Source: Phaeodactylibacter sp.
Lineage (GTDB): Bacteria; Bacteroidota; Bacteroidia; Chitinophagales; Saprospiraceae
Assembly: GCF_022763345.1 (NCBI RefSeq)
Contig: NZ_JALEGS010000048.1
Coordinates: forward strand, 28,447-92,446
Length of the DNA stretch: 64,000 nucleotides
Reading direction: 5' to 3'
Of this stretch, positions 16,474-24,940 are shown one piece after another. Positions within the stretch are counted from its first letter, which is position 1. Each line of letters begins with the position of its first letter. Below the pieces are notes generated by a model that saw only the letters and a list, made by a program, of their open reading frames with translations, had not been told where the DNA came from and made no database searches. The position numbers and the translations under genes are program-made.

Positions 16474-18447
16474 CTATTCCAGCACTCTGATTTTCACTTC
16501 CACACGTCGATTGAGGGCTTTTGTGGTCTCGTCTTTGACCTCCCCTTTGCCCTCCATGTAGATATGGTCTACCTCCAGCCCGTTGTCCATGATGACCAAT
16601 GCAATCTGCTTGGCGCGTTCTTCGGAGAGCCGGAGGTTGTAGTCGTCTGTACCGATGTCATCGGAGAACCCGACGATTCGAATATCCTGAGCCTCTTTTT
16701 TCTGCAGCGGTTTCAGAAAAGCTAATAGTTTTTCACGTTCTTCTATTTCCATCTTGTCTTCATCAAAGGGGAAGAAAACGGTATGGGTGTACTCAACAAA
16801 TTTCTTACGCGGCAGCGGCGGAGCTATGGCCTGAAGAGTGTCCTGCTCAATGGCCGGAGCAGCATCAGGTATATCAAATGTGGAATGGAGCAACAGCTCA
16901 ATGGTGTAGAACTGACGGTTGTTCCATCGCGGTATGATAAAGGCATTTTCATAGGGGTGAAAAAACTTTTTGCTGACCGCCGTGAATAGCGTGTCGCCAG
17001 CGGGTACACAAAGGAAAAACCGCCCGTCCCGTCCAACCTGAATATCCTGACGCCCTTCAATGGAAACCGTAGCGCTCACCGTCATTTCCAAAGAACTATC
17101 GATCACCAGCCCTTCCACAAAGGTTATTGGATGGCTATAAAGCTGCGTATCCAGTCGAAAGCGGAAGATATCAAGCCCACCGGCGCTTTCCTCCGGCCGG
17201 TCCGAGGCGAAATAGCCCGTCTGCCCATCTGCAGTCAGGAAAAAACCCAGCTCCCGGAAGGCAGAATTCACCGGTGGGCCAAGATTAATAGGCACAGACC
17301 ACTCACCATCGTTGTCCTTCCAGCTCATGAAGATATCTTGGTCGCCCATGCCCGGGTGGCCGTTGGAGGAAAAGTAAAGGGTCTGCCCGTCGTTCGTGAT
17401 GAAGGGGGCTTCTTCGTCCAGTTTTGAATTGATGCCTGCTCCCAGGTTGACGGCCTCTCCCCAGGATCCGTCTGCCTGCCGCTCACAAACATAGAGGTCT
17501 GTCCCTCCCACCCCACCGGGGCGGTTACTGGCAAAATAGAGGGTCTGTCCATCGCAGCTGATCGCTGCCTGGGATTCCCATCCTCCGGAATTGGCAAAGC
17601 CTTCCAGAGGCGCCATGGCGGTGACCTCCCGGTTTTGGTCCATTTCCACTTGCCAGATATCACAGCCACCGAGCACGCCTTCCCTGCCGCATACGGTGTA
17701 AAACAAGACTCGCCCGTCCCGGACAAAGGTGCTCATGCCCTCGTCTTTTCTGGTGTTCAGGTCACGGACAGGACGCCCTCTTGACCATTGCCCATCCGCG
17801 AAATCGCTTTCATAGAGGTCTTCGTCCCCCTTATCCGTCTTGCGGGTGAAATACAGCAGCTTCTGGTCATTGGTCAGAAAAGGGAAATAATCGTCCGCTT
17901 TGGTATTGACTTGCCCTCCAAGCGGCTCTACGGTAGTGATGTTGATAAATTTGATGGAATCCAGTGAGACCTCGCAGGCACGAATATTACCGGGCAGCCG
18001 CCTAAGGTACTCCTCCTCCATTTCAAGCTCCCGCTCCGTATTCAGGCTAAAGGTATCAACACCCCATGCCTGGAGGGCTTCATACTTAGAAAAGTATCCC
18101 AGCGCTTCCTCTGGTTTCCCAGCCTTGTAAAACGCTTCTCCGGCTTGGAAGTACATCGCCCGCGAAAAAAGGGAATCCTGGTCAAGAATCTGTTTGTACT
18201 CCTGTGCAGCACCTTCATAATCCCGCTGCACTTCCAGACAGAGCGCCAGGCCGCGTCTGGCAGCATTAAAATCGGGCTTTGCTTTTACTGCTTTCCTAAA
18301 CAACCGAAGGGCCTGTTCCTCCTTCCCGGCCAGCAATGCTTCTTCCCCTGCTTTATAATAATCCACCGCATCACCTGGGCTCACCACCTGAGCAGCAGTC
18401 GTAAAGAAACAGCAAATAAGGAACAGCCCGAAAAAGATACGTGCCAT
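16474..18447 (-). CDS. TPR-PD40-OmpA family outer-membrane-associated protein
   Basis: A 657-residue protein with signal peptide (MARIFFGLFLICCFFTTAAQ). Residues ~25-135 are TPR helices (YYKAGEEALLAGKEEQALRL). Residues ~190-430 contain WD40-like PD40 beta-propeller repeats (DGQTLYFASNRPGGVGGTDLY, DGQTLYFSSNGHPGMGDQDI). Then comes a short beta-sandwich/carboxypeptidase-regulatory-like part, and the C-terminal ~110 residues are an OmpA peptidoglycan-binding domain (VGFSDDIGTDDYNLRLSEERA). This Bacteroidota architecture resembles PorE of the T9SS, which links the secretion machine to peptidoglycan; that link is an inference. A minus-strand promoter TTG-N22-TAGTTTTG lies at 18531-18499. Confidence 0.9.
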   Translation of the reverse strand: MARIFFGLFLICCFFTTAAQVVSPGDAVDYYKAGEEALLAGKEEQALRLFRKAVKAKPDFNAARRGLALCLEVQRDYEGAAQEYKQILDQDSLFSRAMYFQAGEAFYKAGKPEEALGYFSKYEALQAWGVDTFSLNTERELEMEEEYLRRLPGNIRACEVSLDSIKFINITTVEPLGGQVNTKADDYFPFLTNDQKLLYFTRKTDKGDEDLYESDFADGQWSRGRPVRDLNTRKDEGMSTFVRDGRVLFYTVCGREGVLGGCDIWQVEMDQNREVTAMAPLEGFANSGGWESQAAISCDGQTLYFASNRPGGVGGTDLYVCERQADGSWGEAVNLGAGINSKLDEEAPFITNDGQTLYFSSNGHPGMGDQDIFMSWKDNDGEWSVPINLGPPVNSAFRELGFFLTADGQTGYFASDRPEESAGGLDIFRFRLDTQLYSHPITFVEGLVIDSSLEMTVSATVSIEGRQDIQVGRDGRFFLCVPAGDTLFTAVSKKFFHPYENAFIIPRWNNRQFYTIELLLHSTFDIPDAAPAIEQDTLQAIAPPLPRKKFVEYTHTVFFPFDEDKMEIEEREKLLAFLKPLQKKEAQDIRIVGFSDDIGTDDYNLRLSEERAKQIALVIMDNGLEVDHIYMEGKGEVKDETTKALNRRVEVKIRVLE

Positions 18448-18498
18448 TGGGAGTCAGTTTTTGGAATAGTACAGCAGGCCTCACTGCTTAAATCAGCC

Positions 18499-18531
18499 CA
18501 AAACTAATAGATTTTTTTATAATATTTTCAA
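18499..18531 (-). promoter_or_regulatory. Promoter of the TPR-PD40-OmpA gene
   Basis: On the minus strand TTG (18531-18529) and TAGTTTTG (18506-18499) are separated by 22 bases, matching the Bacteroidota sigma-A pattern TTG/TAnnTTTG. The predicted start leaves a leader of about 45 bases. Confidence 0.55.
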
Positions 18532-18610
18532 TCTATAGCTGGTAAAACAAACCCTTTCCCGACTTCGTTTTCCATTACAGACATTGCATTATCAACGGTC
18601 TGTGCCACAC

Positions 18611-18626
18611 AAAACCAACCAACATG
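18611..18626 (+). promoter_or_regulatory. AAAACCAACCAAC translation leader of the DUF2911 gene
   Basis: The 16 bases AAAACCAACCAACATG, ending in the start codon, are identical to those at eno (40638-40653). There is no Shine-Dalgarno sequence; an A/C-rich unstructured leader is a plausible ribosome-binding determinant. Confidence 0.5.
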
Positions 18627-19484
18627 CGAATTACTTTTTTCTTCCTGCTCCTTCTGCTACAGCAAACGCTGGCCTTTGCCCAGACGGTAGACCTGCCCCT
18701 TAAAAGCCCGGCTGCCAGTGCTGCGCTCACCATTGGGTATACCCAAATTTCTGTAGACTACAGTGCCCCTTCTGTGCTCGACCGTGAAATATGGGGCCAA
18801 CTTGTGCCTTATGACACTCTCTGGCGAGCCGGCGCCAATGCGGCAACCACGGTGGCGTTCAGTACAGATGTAAAGATTAATGGACAACCACTAAAAGCTG
18901 GCAAGTATGCTTTGCTGGTCCTTCCCAGAAAAGACACCACCTGGACTGTCATTTTCAACGGGAATACGTCATTGCGTGGCACCAATGACTACCAACGTGA
19001 ACAAGATGCGCTTAGGGTGGACATCCGGCCTAAGTTTGCACGTACCCGCCATCAGGAAATGCTGCAGTACGAGATCGTCCGGCAGAATATTGAAAACGGC
19101 TACATGCTACTTAGCTGGGAAAAGCTCCGGCTCTACCTGCCGATCAAGGTGGAAACTATGGACCGTGCCATCGCAGAAATAGAAGAAGCCCTGGCTGCCA
19201 CGCCGGATGAAGGGGAATGGGAAGTTTATCTTCAGGCTGCGGATTTTCTTTTTTGGTCAGGGGCTGTAAATCCAGCTCAGACTTACGCCCAAAAATCAAT
19301 TGATCATAAGCCTACAGCACAAGGCTACTGGCTACTGGCTCTCATCAATGGTAAACAGGAAGCTTATCAGTCTGCCTTGGAAGCAACATCCGAAGCCCTG
19401 AAGCTGGCGGAAGACGACTTCAAAACCCGATACGGGAAAACGGTCCAGGCAAAACAGACGGCCTGGAAGGAAGAGCGCCAGTGA
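18624..19484 (+). CDS. DUF2911 domain-containing secreted protein
   Basis: A 286-residue protein with a signal peptide (MRITFFFLLLLLQQTLAFAQ). The DUF2911 domain covers residues ~22-170 and shows its hallmarks: VDYSAPSV, REIWGQLVPYDTLWRAGANAAT and GKYALLVLPRKDTTWTVIFN. The C-terminal ~90 residues look like TPR-type helices (QTYAQKSIDHKPTAQGYW). The biochemical role of DUF2911 is not known; such proteins are abundant in Bacteroidota and predicted periplasmic. It is convergent with the next gene, with 5 bases between stops. Confidence 0.9.
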   Translation: MRITFFFLLLLLQQTLAFAQTVDLPLKSPAASAALTIGYTQISVDYSAPSVLDREIWGQLVPYDTLWRAGANAATTVAFSTDVKINGQPLKAGKYALLVLPRKDTTWTVIFNGNTSLRGTNDYQREQDALRVDIRPKFARTRHQEMLQYEIVRQNIENGYMLLSWEKLRLYLPIKVETMDRAIAEIEEALAATPDEGEWEVYLQAADFLFWSGAVNPAQTYAQKSIDHKPTAQGYWLLALINGKQEAYQSALEATSEALKLAEDDFKTRYGKTVQAKQTAWKEERQ

Positions 19485-19489
19485 AGCTG

Positions 19490-20161
19490 TCAGAAAAGGA
19501 CGTACCCAATATTTAAGTACAGCATGCCTGTGGCTCTGATATCAGCTACGGTGAGTGCATAATCCGGGTCATAAGCACCACTAAAGATGCTCGTTCGCCT
19601 TAGAGAAGCATATTCAGGTATATTGCTGAAGGAATTGTCTTGCCCGGATAGGCCCAGCCCCATGCCCAACTCAAATAACAGGCGCTCGTTAAAGCTATAG
19701 TCAAACAGCCCCACGTTAAGGAAGGCTGATAATTTTCGGCTATCCACAGAGTAATTGACCAATCGATTATAGGAGAGCTCGTTTGGTGGAGCAATAAAAA
19801 ACTCGCCATCTATGTCCATTGATACCTGACGATATACCAGCAAAAATTCCAAAAAATACCGGTTACGCTTTTCCTGGTAATAGAAGCGGACGGCTGGCCG
19901 TAGCCGAAAGCCACTTTTGTCGCCAGTCCTCAGTCCATTCACCTGATCGTCAAGATTAAGGATCAGGCCCGCCTCCATCTGCCCGTACCAGGGACCACTG
20001 ATCTGAAACTCTCCGGCCAAATTAAAGGAAGGCAAAACGGGATCGGCCAGGCTAAGTGCGCCGAGTTTGACGGTCAACTTAGGAGACGAAGCTACGGGCT
20101 GGGCCCTTAGAATACCAGTAATACCAAGGAGCAACAGTACAATCGCTGCAAAATGCTTCAT
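19490..20161 (-). CDS. Predicted outer-membrane beta-barrel protein
   Basis: A 223-residue protein with signal peptide (MKHFAAIVLLLLGITGILRAQ). The rest has alternating hydrophobic/polar strands rich in Tyr, Phe and Gly, and ends in an aromatic C-terminal strand (MLYLNIGYVLF), the pattern of a small outer-membrane barrel. I do not recognise a specific family. It follows directly (0 bases) the LVIVD lipoprotein gene, so the three genes 21477-19490 probably form one transcript. Confidence 0.7.
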   Translation of the reverse strand: MKHFAAIVLLLLGITGILRAQPVASSPKLTVKLGALSLADPVLPSFNLAGEFQISGPWYGQMEAGLILNLDDQVNGLRTGDKSGFRLRPAVRFYYQEKRNRYFLEFLLVYRQVSMDIDGEFFIAPPNELSYNRLVNYSVDSRKLSAFLNVGLFDYSFNERLLFELGMGLGLSGQDNSFSNIPEYASLRRTSIFSGAYDPDYALTVADIRATGMLYLNIGYVLF

Positions 20162-20926
20162 CTAAGCGCCTATTGTTATTTCAGAAATCACCTGAATGTT
20201 ATTGATGTCGGTGTAGTCTAATTGAAGGAGGGCATCTGGCCCGACGACCAGCAAAGTCCCTCCAAGAGGGATGACATCGATGGCATTAATATCATTCAGG
20301 TAGCGGATTTCCTGGGGTGATTCCGGGTCATCAAGGTTGAAAACACGGAGTCCGTTCGCCCCTTCACATACAAAAAGGACATTCCCGTCCAGCCCTAGTC
20401 CGTAGGGGCCATCCAGGGAAAGGGAGTTGACCAGATTGGGGCTTTCGATATTGCTGATGTCAATCACATCCAGCGTATTGGCTGCGCCAGCAGCTGCCTC
20501 CCGGCATTCGGATACACGCAGGGTTACGTAAGCGTAATTTTGGTTGGCTACTACCGGGTCGCAACTGACTACGTGCTGGTATTCAGACACATAAGCCGGC
20601 AGTCCATTGTCGCTTACCCGATAGATATACATCCCATTTTGGGTTCCCAGCAGCAAGTGGTCCTTGAGCGGGAAGATGGTCTCAACGCCCTGGGTAACGA
20701 CCGTCTCGTCTATCTTTTCGGGCGCTTCCGGGGCACTGATATCAAAAGTAGCCAAAGTCGTATTGTCTACTGTGTACAGGTAATCGCCAATAATGGTAAA
20801 ACGGGCCAGTGAACCGCCCACGCCTGTACCGCTGGAAGCAGCCGCACTAATATCGGCGCTATCCTCTGCGCAGCTCAGGACAAAGAAGGCAAGTAAGGGA
20901 AGGATAAAAGTGGATATCTTAGTCAT
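20162..20926 (-). CDS. LVIVD-repeat lipoprotein
   Basis: A 254-residue protein. The start at 20926 gives a lipoprotein signal (LLAFFVLSC); a longer frame upstream overlaps the previous gene out of frame and is ignored. It contains LVIVD-type beta-propeller repeats such as DYLYTVDNTTLATFDISAPEAP, DVIDISNIESPNLVN and NGLRVFNLDDPESPQEI. The family is common as cell-surface proteins in Bacteroidota and its function is unknown. It is adjacent to another, shorter LVIVD lipoprotein gene upstream (20947-21477). Confidence 0.85.
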   Translation of the reverse strand: MTKISTFILPLLAFFVLSCAEDSADISAAASSGTGVGGSLARFTIIGDYLYTVDNTTLATFDISAPEAPEKIDETVVTQGVETIFPLKDHLLLGTQNGMYIYRVSDNGLPAYVSEYQHVVSCDPVVANQNYAYVTLRVSECREAAAGAANTLDVIDISNIESPNLVNSLSLDGPYGLGLDGNVLFVCEGANGLRVFNLDDPESPQEIRYLNDINAIDVIPLGGTLLVVGPDALLQLDYTDINNIQVISEITIGA

Positions 20927-20946
20927 GATAGCATTCAGTTTAGAGG

Positions 20947-21477
20947 TTAGCGCCAGCATTCCGGCGATTGGAGGGTCTTTTCGGTCCAGCCCACGATGGT
21001 ACCGAGGGCAGGGTCCGGGCATTCAAAGAAACCAAAATAGCCTTGGGGCAGGGTTGCGCCGCTCTGCGGGAAAGCCCCTTCCACCCGGCTCACCAGCTCC
21101 ACGTTGTTGATGTCACTGATATTGAGGACCACCAAATCGGCAAGGTTGTTGGCATACAACAGATTACCCTTGATGGAAATATCAGAGTTGCCCTGAATGC
21201 TGATGAAAGCAATGCGCTCCGGTTCTGCCGGGTTGTGGTTATCGATGATATGGATGCCTTTCTGAGCTTCCCCTACGAAGATGAGGCTGTCTTTGTAGTA
21301 AATTTTGTTGAGCTCAATGATGGGCTGAGGGGGTTGGCTCTCAATGATCTTCCAGTCGCCATCAGAATAGACAGGCGCCAGCCCGACCGTTTCTTCCGGA
21401 ATCTCTACCGGCTCCGTGTAACAGCCAGCTAAAAACGTTACGGCCAGCAGCAAGCCGGCCCAATGAGTGATTTTCAT
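20947..21477 (-). CDS. LVIVD-repeat lipoprotein, short
   Basis: A 176-residue protein with lipobox LAGC (VTFLAGCYTEP). LVIVD-type repeats are visible (GIHIIDNHNPAEPERIAFIS, DLVVLNISDINNVELVSRV). It is shorter than its neighbour and ends in an extra Cys-containing tail (ECPDPALG, SPECWR). The two LVIVD genes are tandem on the same strand, 20 bases apart, and look like divergent paralogues. Confidence 0.82.
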   Translation of the reverse strand: MKITHWAGLLLAVTFLAGCYTEPVEIPEETVGLAPVYSDGDWKIIESQPPQPIIELNKIYYKDSLIFVGEAQKGIHIIDNHNPAEPERIAFISIQGNSDISIKGNLLYANNLADLVVLNISDINNVELVSRVEGAFPQSGATLPQGYFGFFECPDPALGTIVGWTEKTLQSPECWR

Positions 21478-21576
21478 GGCAAAGCGTTTGATTGCCCAAC
21501 TAAAACGAAAGGCTTTCGAAAAACGCGGCTTTGGCTATGGATTTATGTATTTTTACTGAACACTTAAAGCTACGCC

Positions 21577-22152
21577 ATGGAAGCAGAGCCCCTTAAAGAC
21601 TTTTCGTTAGAAGCTTATTTGTCTTTAGAGCAGGAATCCGGGATAAAGTATGAGTACCACGATGGGACTGTAGTCGCTATGGCAGGCGGCACCATTGAAC
21701 ACGGATTGATTAGCGGCAATATTTTTGGCGAACTCAAATTGGGACTCCGCGGTCATCAAAAGTCCTGCAGAGCCATCAATGGCGAGGTCAAACTTCACAT
21801 TGCCAGTTTCAATAAATATTTATATCCGGATGCCATGGTCATTTGCGGACCACTGCAGCGTGCACCGCAACATCAAGATGCCATTATTAACCCAACCATT
21901 ATTGTGGAAGTCCTGTCTGCATCCACAGAGCGCTATGACCGGGGGGATAAATTCTTCTTCTACCGCCAAATCCCCACCTTGAAGGCTTACATTCTCATCG
22001 ACCAGTATTCACCAAGCATCGAAACCTATAACCGCATCGGCGACCTTTGGAAAATTACCCGGACTACCGGATTGGACAAAACCCTCGCTATTGAGGCCCT
22101 AAACATTGAAATCCCATTGTCAGCTGTTTATGAGGGGGTGGTGTGGGGATAG
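21577..22152 (+). CDS. Uma2 family (DUF820) putative restriction-endonuclease-like protein
   Basis: A 191-residue protein of the Uma2/DUF820 family, a PD-(D/E)XK nuclease fold. Visible family features are the N-terminal SLEAYLSLEQESGIKYEYHDG, the core PDAMVICGP with catalytic-type Asp and the PTIIVEVLSAST strand with Glu, then the K(A)YILIDQYSPSIE segment. Family members occur in many copies in cyanobacteria and Bacteroidota, sometimes near transposons; their role is unknown. It lies alone, divergent from the LVIVD genes. Confidence 0.88.
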   Translation: MEAEPLKDFSLEAYLSLEQESGIKYEYHDGTVVAMAGGTIEHGLISGNIFGELKLGLRGHQKSCRAINGEVKLHIASFNKYLYPDAMVICGPLQRAPQHQDAIINPTIIVEVLSASTERYDRGDKFFFYRQIPTLKAYILIDQYSPSIETYNRIGDLWKITRTTGLDKTLAIEALNIEIPLSAVYEGVVWG

Positions 22153-22190
22153 CCGTGGGCATTCGGCTTAGGTACTGACTTTGACATAAA

Positions 22191-22241
22191 GCACACCGGG
22201 TGAATGCCCCGGCGATGGCTTGTCTTAGTTCACCCGGTGAG
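22191..22241. repeat. Palindromic intergenic repeat, copy A
   Basis: A 51-base element beginning GCACACCGGGTGA and ending TCACCCGGTGAG; the arms CACCGGGTGA and TCACCCGGTG are inverted copies. A near-identical copy lies at 24492-24542. A second repeated string, CGACGAAGCAAGCTT, follows at about 22310-22318 and recurs near 24797. Confidence 0.75.
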
Positions 22242-22329
22242 CTTTGTTCCTTGTCGATTATACTTTAACCTTGAACACTTTAACCTTTACCCTTCTCCGA
22301 CCGACGAAGCAAGCTTGACGCAAAGTCGG

Positions 22330-23892
22330 TTACTTAACCACCACCCGTTCCACCCAAGCCTGCCCCTCCACTTCCACGCGCAGGGCATACACGCCTGGCA
22401 GCAACTCCGGCAACAGTAGTGGTACTTCTGGTGCAGATGGTTTTGTTACTGCCCATACCGCCTGCCCCTGCATATTGTAGAGCGTGAATTGCCCGGTGCC
22501 CGTGGGCGCTCCGCCCGGCCAGGTGACGGTGAGGTGGCGGGAGGCAGGGTTGGGGAAGATGGAGAGCTCAGACTGCGCCGGAGGCGGCAAAAGCTGCCCG
22601 GCATGCACCAGGTACTCACAGGAATCCTGCCCGATGCAGCCTTCTGAGTTGGTGCGGACGAGCCAGCAACTGCGATCACCATCGCCTGTTGCATAACCGC
22701 CTGTGACTAAATCACCATTGGGTAATTCCGCAAAGCGCCCGAAGCTACCCGAGGTATAAAAGTTGAAATCTTCAAACAGGGGCAAGTACGAACGGGACCA
22801 TAAAGTATCTCCCTCGGGGGTAAACTTGAATAGCCAGCCGGCAGTGACGTCCTCTCCCTGTATCTTAGTGTAATGGTCCCCTGAGCCAACAATATTGCCA
22901 TCAGAAACCACTTTGAGTTCCCGGAATTCATTGCCGATGATCTGCCGGAAGGGCTTAAAAATAGTCCTCACCCAGGTGGTTTGATAATTACTGTCTAACC
23001 GGGCAATAGTTGGTTGTAAAATACGGTTGCCATTTTCATCTTCTCCTTGGTACTGGTCACCATAGGTAATGATGTCTCCGTTCTCAAGGACAGTCAGCTC
23101 GCGTAACCAGCCCATTTCCGGATTGATGGGAGATTCCCAGCTTTCTAATACTTCTCCATCTGATACCCGTACTTTGGTAATGACATTTACGCCCCCAGTA
23201 ACACCTTCAATATCTCGCCCAATACCCAAGACAAGAACGGAGTCCCCCTGCATAGCACCGTCTTCCAGGAATTCCGCTACATTTTCCTGCCCATAGTATT
23301 TCAGCCACACTGTTTCTCCAGTAGAATTAATACGCCTTATGTAGGGCTCTCCATATTCATCAAGGGTAACAGCCGTACCGTACAGCAGATATCCATCCTC
23401 TACCTCCACCGGAGCCAGGCAATAAAAATTACTCTGATTGGTACTGTCTTCGTACTCATAGCGGAATTCTTCCTGCAACTCGCTATCCAGCTTGACCGCT
23501 ACTTTATTACTCCGGGAGGATACTACTGTAAACAGATAGCCCTCGTCTGAAGTAGGCAGTATTTGTCCATACCACCAAGTGATCCCGAAATTGCTGAACT
23601 CCGGATCAAGCGTATCTACATTTACAGTATCCGTAAACAACATACCGTTGAGTAAGATCCCACTCAAGCTATACTTTGCTACTAAAGCTCCTTGCTTTTT
23701 AAACGCAGAATTGCCGATTCGATCTTTGGCAAGCCCAAGGCAAATTATATTTTCCTCTACTAAAGAAATATCATAAAATCTATTGTCAATAAATTCTAAA
23801 TCCTGAGCTATATTAAATGGCTGCGAGAGCAAAGGAGCAATTGAAAACACACTAGATATGATTACCAGAAATAATTTAAATTGATTTTTCAT
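22330..23892 (-). CDS. T9SS type A sorting-domain protein, repeat-rich secreted protein
   Basis: A 520-residue protein with signal peptide (residues 1-24, ending LLSQ). The middle holds repeated strands resembling a beta-propeller (LPTSDEGYLFTVV, VEVEDGYLLYGTAV, LENGDIITYGDQYQG, VVSDGNIVGSGDHY, LPNGDLVTGGYATGD). The last ~80 residues are a T9SS type A sorting domain: LSIFPNPASRHLTVTW, FTLYNMQGQAVW, LLPGVYALRVEVEGQAWVERVVVK. The T9SS is expected to export it across the outer membrane, after which the C-terminal domain is usually cut off. It is paralogous to the protein at 27019-28574 (shared EGC motif before the sorting domain). Function unknown. Confidence 0.88.
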   Translation of the reverse strand: MKNQFKLFLVIISSVFSIAPLLSQPFNIAQDLEFIDNRFYDISLVEENIICLGLAKDRIGNSAFKKQGALVAKYSLSGILLNGMLFTDTVNVDTLDPEFSNFGITWWYGQILPTSDEGYLFTVVSSRSNKVAVKLDSELQEEFRYEYEDSTNQSNFYCLAPVEVEDGYLLYGTAVTLDEYGEPYIRRINSTGETVWLKYYGQENVAEFLEDGAMQGDSVLVLGIGRDIEGVTGGVNVITKVRVSDGEVLESWESPINPEMGWLRELTVLENGDIITYGDQYQGEDENGNRILQPTIARLDSNYQTTWVRTIFKPFRQIIGNEFRELKVVSDGNIVGSGDHYTKIQGEDVTAGWLFKFTPEGDTLWSRSYLPLFEDFNFYTSGSFGRFAELPNGDLVTGGYATGDGDRSCWLVRTNSEGCIGQDSCEYLVHAGQLLPPPAQSELSIFPNPASRHLTVTWPGGAPTGTGQFTLYNMQGQAVWAVTKPSAPEVPLLLPELLPGVYALRVEVEGQAWVERVVVK

Positions 23893-23993
23893 AACCTTTT
23901 TTATACTTGATTTAAACTCCTTTTGAAGTATTCCAAAAGACGGTACAAGCCCGCTTTGTTTTCAAAGTCAGGCTTCTATTCAATAACAAAGGT

Positions 23994-24302
23994 TTACTGA
24001 ATGACTAACAATTGGCGGACCAAAACTTTGTTGTCGGGGGAATAGACCATAACGATATACACCCCTTGTACCCCTGGCAGGCGGACTTCAGAACGCTGCC
24101 CCACCAGCGTGCTTTGAAGGATTTGCCGCCCCTGCATATCGTAGAGCTCCAGCTGCCCGGTTGTCAAGTGATCCGGCAGCACCACCGTGAGTATTTCTTT
24201 AGCCGAATTGGGGAAAATGCGTAGCTCTGCCGCCGGTTTCCCCTTTTTAGTCTTCTCAATAGAGAGGTTTAAAGTTTGCATATAGGTTCGCAGATTCTGC
24301 AC
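23994..24302 (-). pseudogene. Orphan T9SS sorting domain (gene remnant), fragment 1
   Basis: A 102-codon frame. Residues ~28-102 form a complete T9SS type A sorting domain: LRIFPNSAKEILTVVLPDH, LELYDMQGRQILQS, LPGVQGVYIVMVYS and VLVRQLLVIQ. No signal peptide, export signal or passenger domain precedes it; upstream lies repeat-rich DNA. Without a signal peptide the product could not reach the T9SS, so it is best read as the remaining 3' end of a deleted gene. Confidence 0.7.
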
Positions 24303-24447
24303 TGATAATTCAGATAAATAGGTAAGCGCTTAACCCCAGCTGTGAATGAATAATACATGAGGCCCGTTTTTTAGCGGTTAGTGAATAATTGGTAAGATAC
24401 GGAATTGGGTGGAGAAAACAATGTTGGGCTCCTGCCCAGTGATCGCT

Positions 24448-24504
24448 CTTCGCCGGGCGCTCTCCTTTCGCCCGGCGTACTACTTCGAAAAGCGCACCGG
24501 GTGA
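24448..24504. repeat. Composite repeat, copy 1
   Basis: CTTCGCCGGGCGCTCTC (24448-24464) followed by TTTCGCCCGGCGTACTAC, TTCGAAAAGC and CACCGGGTGA. The same order recurs 148-180 bases later (24596-24612 and 24645-24688), giving two diverged tandem units with a 51-base element between them. Confidence 0.75.
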
Positions 24505-24542
24505 ATGCCCCGGCGATGGCTTGTCTTAGTACACCCGGTGAG
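24492..24542. repeat. Palindromic intergenic repeat, copy B
   Basis: A 51-base near-identical copy of the element at 22191-22241 (two substitutions: GCGCACC for GCACACC, and AGTACACC for AGTTCACC). The inverted arms CACCGGGTGA and CACCCGGTG can form a hairpin. Confidence 0.75.
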
Positions 24543-24595
24543 GATTTTAACCATGGCATTAATTATCCGCTATGGTTTACAAACGATGATGGGCA

Positions 24596-24688
24596 CTTCG
24601 CCGGGCGCTCTCTCCGTCCGACGTAGTTTGAAAACGAAGTCGGTCCTTTCGCCCGGCGTACTACCCCTTCGAAAAGCACACCGGGTGA
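24596..24688. repeat. Composite repeat, copy 2
   Basis: CTTCGCCGGGCGCTCTC (24596-24612), then a segment with its own short inverted repeat (GTCCGAC/GTCGGTC), then TTTCGCCCGGCGTACTAC with a CCC insertion, TTCGAAAAGC and ACACCGGGTGA (to 24688). Confidence 0.7.
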
Positions 24689-24940
24689 GGCTTGATCAGG
24701 TATTGCTTTGGCACTCTGTCCGCGTTTTCTTTCTGCAGCCTGCCTGATCCTGGTAAAAACCGGGAGAAAGCTCCCCGGCAGGAGCAAAGCTTCGATCGGC
24801 GAAGCAAGCTTAGACGCCGGGTCGGGAAAACCCAAACACGCTCTGCCCACCGAAGCTTCAGGCGAAGGAGGGGAAAAGCCATAACACCAAACCGCCTGCA
24901 ACCGCAGAGAAAACCTTAGCGCCTAACCCCCAGCCACACC

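Larger units (their letters stand above)
24303..24940. other. Repeat-rich non-coding spacer
   Basis: No gene is supported. The spacer contains the palindromic repeats at 24448-24688 and a further palindrome-like stretch at 24790-24860 (AAGCAAGCTTAGACGCC, GGGTCGGGAAAACCC). Short open frames on both strands translate these repeats and show no protein features. Confidence 0.5.

Noticed and set aside
24448..24688. CRISPR array
   Set aside because: Only two diverged long units with no regular spacing or unique spacers, and no cas genes nearby.
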